From assembly GCA_947650285.1 (NCBI GenBank), contig CANTFL010000999.1:1-64000 (forward strand): DNA of 64,000 nucleotides, given 5' to 3'. This stretch comes from Hyaloperonospora brassicae (Eukaryota > Oomycota > Peronosporomycetes > Peronosporales > Peronosporaceae). The notes beneath the pieces were generated by a model that did no database searches, was not told the origin of the DNA, and saw only the letters and a program-made list of their open reading frames with translations. Positions 11,940 through 23,294 of the stretch are shown here, in pieces. A program made the position numbers and the translations under genes. The first letter of the stretch is position 1. Every line of letters begins with the position of its first letter.

Positions 11940-13306
11940 AAAAGAGTGGAGAAGAAGGAGGAGGAGGAGGAGGGGAGGGGAGAGAAGAAGAAGGGGGACC
12001 GACGTTGTCTACTGCCGCGGAGGCGAAGGGGGTGGAGTAGAGCGCGGGGATTCCTTTTTTTATTTTATTCGCCACCTTGTTCTCGTTCGAGAGGGGCGAC
12101 TGGCTCAACAGTCCTATCGTGTATTAGTATGACGTAGTATCAAAGTCGCTGTTGGGGGAGGGGGGAAGGAGGGAGGGCCGCCGATTGTACAAGAGATGAA
12201 GATTAAAGAGAGGAGAGTTGCAAGTTGTCAAAGCTTCTTTTCACGCAGTTCCGTGTCAAGCGTCGCATGTCGGCAGCCAAAGAAAGAACGTTGAAAGAGC
12301 TTTAATTATTAATTCTTACCGTGGATTGAGTCTTGTTTGTCGACGTCCCATATTGTTCTGCTTGTCGAGCATAACTGCAAAGAGGCTCCTCACGGAAAGA
12401 GAGAGGGATCGAACATCGTCACTATTTGTGGATATGGACAATTGCATCGCTTCTGGAGGTTCTGCATTGACAATACACACCGTGCGATTTCCTGTCGATG
12501 CACTTGTCGGTCCAGTCACAATCACTTCTCTCGTTGACTCTTTGCTGTACAAGTGCTCGTGCTGCACGATCGCTCTCTTCTCTCTCGCTTTTCTGGCAGT
12601 TCTTTTGTCTTTGCAAACATGTCTCTAGCCGTTTCATGCGACGTGTGGAGCTGCTGGTGCGACGTTTGGGCAGGTCAAGTGAGATGAGCAAGTGCTGCGA
12701 ATAAACAACGTTGAAGTCTGCGCGTGTCACGGGTTGCATCGATTGGTCAAACTCTGGCCGTGGGAATGTGAGGGGGGGGTCGAGTAAACCGGACAATCCA
12801 ATGACGATATGAAGGAAGATTTGGAGGGAATGTTGCCCTTGTCTATCTCTCCGTCGGTTTAACGCGGTCGTGAACTTGCGCTGAGACGTCTTTCTTTCAT
12901 GCCACTCGTATCGCGGTTTTCGATCGCTTCATAATGTCAACAGCTACGAATACAAGTTGTGGGAAAAGTGCAGCACACTTTGCTGACGTTTGAAAAAGGT
13001 GTTTCTGACAAAGCCCACGAGATCATGTAAGACAAGGAAGCAAGACCAACGACGTCTGCTGTCATGGGTGCAAGAAACCCGAAACCAAAGACACGACTGT
13101 GACGATCGAACAAGAGAGCAGTACACGGTCTTGCCAAGGACAGGATGACTGAAAAGTGTACTTGTCATACGTCCACACTCTTAGCAGATTTTATAAAGTA
13201 GGTAGTGAGTGCATTGTCTCGAAAGCTAGACTGGCTAGGGTCCAGCGTCTTCACAGCAACCGCAACTTCAACTTGCACTGGTACTGATGCGTTTGTGCCC
13301 TACGTT
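11940..13306. other. Convergent 3' intergenic region
   Basis: Lies between the stops of the 11382 gene (+) and MCM6 (-). It starts with a purine-rich 3' UTR segment (GAGG-type repeats at 11945-12000) and has ATTAAA and AATAAA hexamers near 12200 and 12700. No gene was recognised. Confidence 0.5.
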
Positions 13307-16300
13307 CTACTCAAAGGCGTAGTTGGGGTGCACTGTTAAATACCGTTGCTGCTTCTTGGCATCCTCCTCTTCAGGTGACAGCTTCTTCGTGCGCTTTCGC
13401 TTCGTCGCAGTCTGCTCATGACCAAGACTGTCTTCGTCTCGGCTGGACAGCACAGTTTCGTCGTCATCCATTTCGTCGTCGTCGCCGTCTTCCTCCATGT
13501 CCACGACCGACAAAAATTTGTCCTGCAGCAATCTGTCGATCACAGAGCAGATCATCTGCTTCTCGCGCGAGAGCTGCGCCTCCGATGTAATGTCTTGAGA
13601 TGACAGGTACCACGTCACGAGTTCGCCCTGCAACACACCAGATGCATCCTCTTCGTAGTACTCGTCTTCGTCCTCCGGCTGCACACTTCCGACACTTGCT
13701 GCAGTTTGTGCACGGATCGCGTCGCGCGCAAGCTTACCACTCGACCCCTCTCCTTCTTTTTCCCGAATAAACCGACCGATGGCCTTTTGAATCCTGGCAA
13801 AGCGCTCAAACGAAAGCGAAGACGCCCCGACGGAACTTTGCAGCGGCTTCAATGGCGTGTCGTCCTCGACGGTTGACGAACCCTTTGCAGCGGTAGACTC
13901 ACCGTTAGCAGCACCCTGCGTAGTACCCTTCTGGTCACCTCCGTTGCTGCCGTCATTCGTCCCATCATCGTCGTCCCCAGGTCCACCGTCACTGCTGCCG
14001 CCAGCTCCTTTGTGATCATCCCTGTCGTCTTCACTTTCAGCTGGTACAGGAACAGGCATCTCCAGCTCGACGTTTTGAGTGTCCACATGAATGATCGACT
14101 TGTTCAACAACCGGTAAGCTTCTTGCACGTGTGTAACCAGCACTGTATCGCTGAGGTCGAGTCTTGCCAAAGCCTCGGACAACCGGATCATCGATTCCAG
14201 CTGACGTACGGTGATGCGGTACGCAATATTCGTTTGCCCATTACTCACGACATCGTTCTCGCGCAAACTTCGGTAGCACGCCACCATCATTCTCTTGGCC
14301 TCAGGCGTGATCACTGGATTCAGCGTTCGCGCAAATTTGATGTAGCGCTTGAGGTCTTCTTCCGTGTACGCACCGTGTTCCGTTGCCTCTACTTGCAAGT
14401 GACTAGGCATGTGGATATTGACGATATGCTCTGCAATTTTCTGGTCGGTAACTTCGTCGCCGTCGTCTACAATGACGAAAAACAGGTCGAAACGCGACAT
14501 GATGGGCGCCGAGATATTCACGTTGTATTTCAGCGTTTTGGTCTTGTCGTATCGACCATTGTACGGGTTCGCAGCTGCCAAGATACTTGTCCGTGCATTC
14601 AGCGTGGCTTGAATGCCAGCTTTTGTGATGGAAATAGTCTGCTGCTCCATAGCTTCGTGAATAGCGACTTGGTCCATCGGATCCATTTTGTCAAACTCGT
14701 CGATGCAGCAGATCCCGTTATCCGCCAGCATTAATGCACCTGCTTCGACGCAGTAGTCTCCACTATCTGCATCTCGCGTGACGGAAGCCGTGAGACCTGC
14801 AGCTGAACTTACTTTCCCTGACGCGTAGATCGCACGGGGTAAGAACCCAACGATATACTTGAGAAACTGCGACTTCGCTGTGGACGGGTCTCCAACGATA
14901 CAGATATTGATGTCGCCACGCAACTTGATCCCTTCCATCGTTTTCTTGTGCACGCCGCCAAAAAGCATGAGCAAGATACCTCTACGTATCTCATCGTGGC
15001 CATACACAGACGGACAGATGGACTTTGCCATCTTCATATACCGGTCCGGGTCTTGCTGCATTGCACGAATAGAAGCCAGTTCTTCGTCGCTGAACTCTTG
15101 CAGTGCCGCCTCGCCAGCATGATCTCCTTCTGCGCCATCTTCGTTGAACTCGCTGCGAATGGAGATACTATTGAAGCGCTGCTCCATCGTCTGCACACTA
15201 CACGCGAGAAAACACGTCTTGTAAGTAAGCTCTCTCACACCAAGAGCCTTGAGGCCACGAACACCTTCGCCTTCCATTCCCTGTGTGCTATTCTCTCCAC
15301 CGCGGCGCGACTGCTGGCCATTATTGCGAGTCGCCACTGCCGTCTCTCCGCCTGCCCGAGCAAACTTGGACACGTCCGGGACTACAATTAGTGTTCCCGT
15401 GAACACAACGCGGTCTCCAGCCTTAGCTTGCTCGACATTTTCGTGCCTCAAGATAACATCAATCGATCTTGGCATACTGCCCGCTGGAATCTCATCACTG
15501 TTCTCCTGCACTTTGACACGTTGCCAGTCGACAAACACGGACTTTTCCGTATTCAGTTCCCACGAAAACGTGTTCACACAGTACGGGTTCTGGCACTTGA
15601 CCGGTTCACTGTATCGAAACTGCTGTTCCACACCAGTCGTGTCGCCGCCACAATCTGCACACGTGAAAGCTCCAAACAACAACTCGGGTCGCACTTCAGT
15701 CGTCCTCGTCACTGTTCCTGAGAACGACAGTAGCTCTCCAATGCATTTCGTCCGTAGGTCCCGAATACTACACCGCAAGAAGAAGCACAACACGCACACA
15801 CATACACACACACCCAAATACATGTCAAGATATGGCACGTCTTGACTGTATCCATCCTACCGTCAGCACGATAACGTCAATCAAAACAGACGAGATCGAT
15901 CATCGATCATCGATCGATCCATCTCTAGATATCGAATTAAAACACCGCCATCGTCTCGTTCGTACTGTGAGACGTGTTGGAAATTGTAAAAGTTGACAAA
16001 AAACTCCCGCTGCGACTTCCGTGCGTCGTCGTTCACTGTGTACGCTGCATCTTCCAGGCGAATGAACTCAAACACACTGCGGCGCAAGTACGGCTCCCAG
16101 CGGTAGTAATGGGCCTGCAGCGCATGGGCCAAGTCGGCGTCCACCTCGAGCACGTGCGAAAAGTCCACAAAGAGCGACGACGTCTCTGTACTGCGCATCA
16201 CTTGGGCCTGTTGGCGGTACTTGAGCTGCACGGACGCGCACTCGTCCACCTCGTCGGTCGACGCATCGCATGGCGACTGCCCGTAGCCACATAGAAACTG

Positions 16301-16460
16301 CAGGAAACGCTGCTGCACCGCTTCGGCCGTACTGTCCACGAGCATGTCGAGCAGCCGTTGGCGGACGGGCAGAACCGCCGCTGCGGCCGCGCTTGGTACC
16401 GCTGTTGTGGCTGTTATAGTTGTTGTTGCTTGTGTTGCTGGGATTCGGCTGGTCGTCCAT
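13307..16460 (-). CDS. MCM6: MCM6, subunit of the MCM2-7 replicative helicase
   Basis: ATPase of the nuclear CMG helicase that unwinds DNA at origins and forks. Exon 2 (15767-13307) has the zinc ribbon (CADCGG...CQNPYC), Walker A GDPSTAKSQ, Walker B CIDEFDKM and the arginine-finger motif SRFDLFF. Exon 1 supplies the N-terminal MCM domain (FVDFSHVLEVD, FFVNFYNFQHVS). An intron at 15768-15965 (198 nt, GTACGA...TGTAG, phase 2) yields HVSH-IRDLRT, matching the MCM6 family. A Gly/Asp-rich acidic insertion of about 65 residues precedes the C-terminal winged helix. The start is unsettled. ATG at 16458-16460 opens a hydrophilic N-terminus (MDDQPNPSNT...) but needs a one-base frame change before VRQRLL at 16367. 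ATG at 16618 is in frame but reads through sequence that looks non-coding. Stop at 13307-13309. Family assignment is very secure. Confidence 0.93.
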
Positions 16461-17662
16461 CGATTGATCGATTGATTGATCGATCTGTTTGTGTTACTTA
16501 AGACTCGTTTTGAGGCGAGTGGTCGGTATTTTGCAATTGGGAGAAGGTGAATTGTCTCTTGAGACATTATCGCACGTGAACTCGGACGCATGTTCAGCTG
16601 GCGGTGGGATTTGGTCATTCGAGTTTATTCGCGACGAGGCCTTTCGCTGCCGTCCGCCTGATGAGTGTAAAAGTCGGTCGATGCCGTCAAGGAAGTCTTC
16701 GGTCGTCGAAGCTCTACGTTATGAGCATTGAGCGGCTCCATATGCTGATATAGGATCCGAAGCTACACCCGACTCGCAATGCCGTTTTGAGTAAACGGAT
16801 CTTTGCCACGAAAGCAGGAAGGATGGCAATAACTTGTGTTTCTGCTCGTTAGGCCGTGCAGGTAACATCGATAGGTCATGGCACACTATTTGCCTGTTTC
16901 GCACACTCGCATCGTGTCGTCTCCACGAGACACCGTATTTGCACGGTGTAGTCCGCGAAACGAAATAACGGCTCGGTGTGCCCTGTACCTAACTTGCGTC
17001 ACGACGGCTGCGTTCTTCTTGCTTAACATGTTTGACGGCAGAGCCGCTGCTTAAATTACACGGAATACTATTGTTTAGTGAGCTATAACCAATTTTTAAA
17101 TTTAAGTTTTTGCCGGAGCATTTCCCTCTTTCGCTAGATATAATATATCTACATCAGCGAGCTGGCCATCAGATTATGATATAATCGATCAACCTTATAG
17201 CTATCGGCCCGATCTTAAATAAAGGGCTTAAGGTGACCATTTACTACTGCCCTCGATTGCTGCAGTAGACGTTGCATGAAATATAACCGTCTTTGCGGTT
17301 CAATATCGCGACATTTGGCGACATTTGGCGCTTTAAGTGGTAAGGCGGTCCCCAACGTGAACCGCGGGTATCAGCCGAGAATCAAGTAAACGAGTAATCT
17401 CCACAAAGGTGATCCTGTGCGGCATCCTATGCGAATGTTTGTCGTTCGGCATGCTCGTCCTAAGTCCTTTTGCTCCACAAGTTTGACATACAGTTGTAAC
17501 GATCGCGTCAGTGATGTTACCAACGTAAGCCATCCCATTCTCTTGGTCCGTGTAAGCCATGATTGAACGCTGGGTCTGCTCAGCGATCCAATAACAGCTG
17601 TAAAAGGCAGGCATGAAATCGGGTAATTGATCAGGACGGATCGCTTTGCTCGCACCTAACAC

Positions 17663-17809
17663 TCGAAACACACATCATTCAAGATATTTATATCAACTGT
17701 TTGGGTTGTCGAACACACTTCATTAAGATATTTATATCAACTGTTTGGGTTGTCGAACACACTTCATTCAAGATATTTATATCAACTGATTGGGCTGTCG
17801 AACATGAAC
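17663..17809. repeat. Tandem repeat, period 44-45 bp, three copies plus a partial
   Basis: Copies at about 17663-17706, 17707-17750 and 17751-17795, followed by a partial copy. Each carries GATATTTATATCAACTG and ends in TTGGGT or TGGGC, then TGTCGAAC. Copies differ at only a few positions, far less decay than the surrounding island shows. The units are TATA-like. Function unknown. Confidence 0.9.
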
Positions 17810-20800
17810 TATATTTTGCGCTGAGTTACTTACGAAGAGGTCTTACCACGGCAACAGCTACTTGTCAACTGTAGATATCGATGTAATGATGAAATGTGGT
17901 CCATAGCAATATTTTTCAAATAAATATGTAGCCTTCATTTTCCTGGTGATCCACCTCGGATCGAGGAAAGCCCTTTCCGGTACCAAATCCTCACATTATC
18001 CCGCGCAAGGCCGCATAATCCGAACAGATCCTCTCTAGTTTAAGTTGATTCTGATCCGTTGATATGTACTATTGGTATCTTCATGACGTTCCTCTAGGCA
18101 AGTATGAAAGTGGTGTAGGATGTCTTGTTGCAATCATTCTGTCTCACCAACCGAACCGATTTTCGCGCGATCTTTTGCTTCACCAGTCGATCCAGTACCG
18201 AAAATTATATCTCGATTTCGTTAAATTATATAGTCGGAAGGTTTTAGCATGTAGTGTTCCTTTTTCTACACTTAATTGTTTCGTATCCCGAAATCGATAC
18301 GATACGTTGTTCAAATTCAAATATGGCCCATCTTCTTATGCAACTGATTCCTGCGTTTTATCGAAATTTGGTATGCAATCAGCTCTTGCAAAGCTTTAGG
18401 AAGTCCACGCCGTCTTACTGCTGCTTGAATTATCTCAGTCATTCTCACTACGCAATCGGCTCGTTTTGCTTGCAGTTCATTTTGTTGGTGCACGTAGATC
18501 CAATTCTGTAAGTCATGATAGATGAAACGATCATATATTATTTTCGTTACAAGGCTGTAGATACCAGCCAATTCGGCGACTTGACATCACCCCGCTGTAT
18601 CGATAGATATTCATGGATCGGCTATGTATGCAATTTTTCATTTTCTAATGCCTTATCATCAAGGACACCGTTGTTTTGCAGAAAATTCAGCCCGCATCGA
18701 TTGTATGACTATGTTGAGGTCCATTCAAATTTTAGCACTTCCTGAAGCCTATATACCAGTTTTTAGAAACAGCCAGTGCAAATCGCGTATACTCCGCGTT
18801 AGCGACTGTCTTATTCGTTGCATAATCCAACGGGGGCTTACTATAGTCCTCTAGCGTAGCTTCCGTATGATCGCGCTGTACAATTCAACTTTTGTCTTTT
18901 TCATGCTGATCGGCCTTAAAAATTGGCTAGCAACAGACTCTCGGCTATTTTTTCTTAATGGCATCCTCATAGTATGTCCATGTAATTCTATGGAAACAAG
19001 ATTTCTATCCTCAATAGAGGCATGGAATGGGTTTTTTTGCAGTTATAGGGCATCGTCAGGATCACCTAAACCACTCTAGTTCAGCTTTCGGATCACCCAT
19101 ACATTGTTTGCCGGTATATTCACAACATTGGTTCTATTGTCCTCATGAAATATACCTGCCGTTATATATGTAGCACATACGCATCATTCTAAAACTATCT
19201 GGCAAAGAGACTGTCATTATTGAAAATTTATACAACTAACTGCGTCGATCACAATGTCCGAGGAATCCACTCCACGTCGCCCCCAGAATCTTGGCTGGTC
19301 CGAAAAACATACTATTACATACTTCTAAGTGTCTAGCCACCTTATTGTAAATGAAACTCCACGACGTGTCGGGTATCAACATATGATCAATGTAGAACTT
19401 ACCATATATATCTGATACATCTTAATCAATGTTTGATTCGCGTTAGAAAAATATATTGATTACTTTTAGCGATTCCGTGAATTCCGGATCATGAATTTTA
19501 CCAATTTACGATATTTGTACAATGCTTTGTCAGTAATCGTTGGTAACATGTAGGGGATAATTTAGCACAAAGTGATCTAATTACGTAAGAAGTGATGGTG
19601 AAAATAATGAGTGACTCATTCTCGCACGTTTTGTAATTTGCACCGCTCAAAATTTACTAGCCAGATCGATTCTAACTTTGCTTTTAGCATCCTGCAACAA
19701 TTTATAAAACTATCGTCATGGATTAACAGCTAATCTAGTCAGTATGTATACCCAACGATCATAAATGAACAGCCGGATTTCTTCGTTCAATCTTCTCAAG
19801 GATCACAACTATGGGATCGCCCATAGCAGAGTCGGTTTAGTCATATGTTTATCGCTAATTCTAAGTATCTGTACTAAATTTGGCTAAATTTACACGAAAC
19901 AATGGCGCGACTGGTCTCTGGTTGCTCTATCGGGCTGGTCTTACGCCATAAATGTTCCACCCTGCATCAATTGATACTGGCGGTAAATTATTTTTTTCTT
20001 GTTAGTGAACGGCGACTTTTATGAACCAAAGTGTCGTAATTTCTCTTTATGTTCCAACGGAGATATCTTAAGACCACCTATTGGTATATCTTCGTGCGCG
20101 ACCTAGACAGGACCCACGATAATTTTCGGGCAAGACGGTTCTATGTTTTCTTCCATGCTAGGCGTAATGTTCTCCTCTTGTACTATATTACTCACTAATT
20201 TACGACTTCTTACCCTCCATTTTTTGCCTGTCATTTGTCTTTGTCTATTAATATTTACCAAAGTTACGTCGAAATGTTAACGTTGAAAATGCTGCTTCTG
20301 ATCAGTTTCCTAAAAATCGTTACCCTCGCTTTTGGTCACTCCAAAATCTATGGTTGTCCTTCGCACCCCCGTGTGTGCACTGACCCACGCCGTGATTAGA
20401 TTTTATATAGTGACTGTAGTTCAGACTCGTTCAATTGCGTAAACTTATGCCGTGGATTTATCAGCCAGATGATCTTCATTTACCGGAGATGTGTGCTCTA
20501 CTCCGCACGCAATACTATCTCTCCATTTGATTGCCTAAGGATCTCCTGAATCTCTAATGTTTCGCTCCGTCTTCATGGTTGGGCAAGTCAACATTGGCGC
20601 AGGTCTTGTATAGGATAGACGATCCTTTGGCTTTCTAACCAGCTCCTCCGAACATTTTCGCACACAAACTTTCGTTTGTTTAAATGTTAAAGTCTCGCAC
20701 CATTTGTACTTGCGCGACCTAACTGAGTCAATGTCCAAGGATCTCTATGTCATATCAGCACCCATATATTAATTAGAAAGTATGTTGAAGTTGCACTCGT

Positions 20801-20922
20801 GCAAAGGAAAGTGAAAGAAAAAGTGAAATATGTTCAGTGTTAACCATTCCTCCTGTCAACACTACGTTATGCATAGAACGAAACACAAACTGCAACTAGA
20901 CCAGGTCAAGTTGCACATGGTC

Positions 20923-21042
20923 TCCGTCTCTCTCTGTCCCACGTGTCATCTTATCACATGGGTCCGTCTCTCTCTGTCCCACATGTCATCTTGTCACATG
21001 GCATCCGTCTCTCTTCGTCCCAAGTGTCGACCTGTCACATTT
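20923..21042. repeat. Tandem repeat, period 40-41 bp, three copies
   Basis: Copies start at 20923, 20963 and 21004. Each begins TCCGTCTCTCT and has GTCCCA followed by a TCACATG or TCACATT end. Copies 1 and 2 differ at a few sites and copy 3 is more diverged. The open frame crossing them (20830-21126) has no domain and is probably incidental. Confidence 0.85.
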
Positions 21043-23151
21043 CAACCAATCAGGTGGGGTCGCAGCTTACCTGTAACGGGTCTCGCAATTGAACTGCAGG
21101 GCCTTGTTACCTGTCAGAAAGAATGACTTCTAATATATTGTCTTTACCGTTCTCGTTGGCCGAATATACCTTTGCGATCTCCGAGATTTATGTAACGTGA
21201 CGTAAAATGGGACTACGGTAGACACCCATCTATAATCTTGTTTGGTTTAAGATATGTCGTTACGCGAATTATTATTCATTCACTCTTCCGTCAATCCGCT
21301 CACTGATATTACCACATGTTGATCCTTTATCGTGAAAGCTTTCACGGCCGACTAATATTGGGATTTTGCACGGCTAAATATAAACTGAATTCACTACATG
21401 GGCAAATGTTCATACCTGCCAGGTTTCGATGAATAGTAGTATATTAAATACCTCTAATATGATCGCGTCTTCACTAATCTTGATTCCCTCCTTATGTTTT
21501 AGGCATAGAATTAGAAAATAACGATCGGTTTAGATTTTGTCTTAATCCTTGTGCGTCCATCCGTCATATTTTTGTTTCCAACAATTTCAACTCATTATTT
21601 CCTTACATTGTCAACGGCACAGTCTATCATACGAGCAAAGGATGGTGTCAACAATCATATCGATAGCCTCTAGCGTCAAATAGCATGATTCCACTTATCA
21701 TTATTGGTCTTTCCTACTATCTTGGTCTGTAAACTCTTTTACTAGAGTATGAAAATTTTACATATTCTTGTGGACTCTTTCGGCGTCAGATAAAGCTCCA
21801 TCGTAGCCGGCAATCACGAATAATAATGTTTTGACCCTTGATACTATACGCATATATTTATTAAGTTTATGTTTGGAACCGAATCAATCTTCATATTAAC
21901 GCCTATGATCTCTATGTCTGCTTTCCACAACGCATTATTAAAGAGTCCATAAACTCGGTTCGAATGTAATTATGAATGGTGAGCGTCCTCGCTATTTATT
22001 TATTCGTTTTCGGTGGCAGCTAGCTGCCCCGCATGTTTAGTCGGCACATTTTATTTTTGAAATAAACGTGTAGAGTTTCCACCGGACATCGTCCTTCCTT
22101 TTTTTAATTCTCCTCCGGTTGCTCCACTGATAGAATCACTTGTCCGAAAGACGTCAATTGCGCCCACACTTTTGGTAAGTCTAGGCGCTACCAGTACACG
22201 CGATTTTTATGTTTCTTCGATATTCAATAGGTTTAGGCCTTCTTTGGTGCTCCACGATCTGGGCTATTATCCTGATTACCCTCATCTTGTCTGCTATATT
22301 AAATTGAAAAACTTGAGTAGCGCGATCCACTATTGTAGCCACAAGCAACTTGCGTCGGTCCTATTTGACATCCGATCCGCCGAGATTCGGGTCCAAATTA
22401 CTGTAATCGCCTTCCGTACAACTTGTTGGTAAAGCGTGGTCAAGCGATTTTCGCCGTTGCGTGTGATGGCTTATTGCATCGATTATAAGTCTCGCTTTAG
22501 TCAGAAAAGACGGATACGCGTGATAGCAAATTGCGTACATCGTGTGTCTCGCGATCGTTTTATATGCAACAACCAATTAGCGGGCGAGCACGGAGACGGG
22601 TTTCAAGATCGTGGGTAGGGTATGAGCTAAGTAATAGATCATATCTATTCGAGAAAAATACGCGTTTAAACATCTAAAGCTTGACGACGAAATAGCAAGG
22701 ATATATTTCGAGATACGCAGTCGACTAATCGTGATCGTGAGCAACGACCCCTGTCGCGATCATTGAAGATGAGAGATGTGCGAAAAATGGGTGGATGATA
22801 TTATGATTTAGTCGTCCGTCATACCATATATCATAGGTGCAAATATTTGGGATGTGGTAGTGGTGGGGGACAACAAGATGATAGTAGGAGAAGGATTTGA
22901 TAGCGCAAACAGAAGTTAGCATAATAAGAACGACAATTGTGGTCGAAGCAGTGCAACTAGAAGAACATTATAAATATGTGTGTTCGTTTCTTGTTAACCC
23001 TGTACCCGCATCTTTACTCGCTGCTCATTTCTTTGCTCCTCATAGCTAGATGGTAAATCATTTCATTATACACTATTTAATAGTATATGGTCAATCTTTC
23101 TTTTTCGCTGATGTGGACCACATTTCCTTGGTTTTGCACATCCTATCAGCG

Positions 23152-23294
23152 AAGTGGGGGCGTCACTACCTGGCAGTACAGTGCTGGTGAAATTAACCAT
23201 ACTGAATTGAAGGTTGAACTTGCGGCAAGCGAGTATATATCCGATAATTTTTGGGCCTTCTCTACCAAAAACCTTCCATCTGAGCTACAGTGCA
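23152..23294 (-). mobile_element. SINE-like element, copy A (tRNA-derived head)
   Basis: On the minus strand, a Pol III box A match TAGCTCAGATGG (23287-23276) is followed about 96 nt later by a block (23191-23152) that is nearly identical to 26180-26138. The shared block includes TTCACCAGCACTG. Just before it is ATTCAGTAT, also present in copy B. No intact box B, tail or target-site duplication could be fixed, so the ends are approximate. Confidence 0.5.

Noticed and set aside
17333..17671. 112-codon minus-strand frame at the left edge of the island
   Set aside because: Looks somewhat protein-like but I cannot match it to any family; too short to support alone.
18317..18571. Possible gypsy integrase C-terminal piece on the minus strand
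   Set aside because: Only a weak resemblance (QNELQAKRAD) to gypsy sequence; no second motif.
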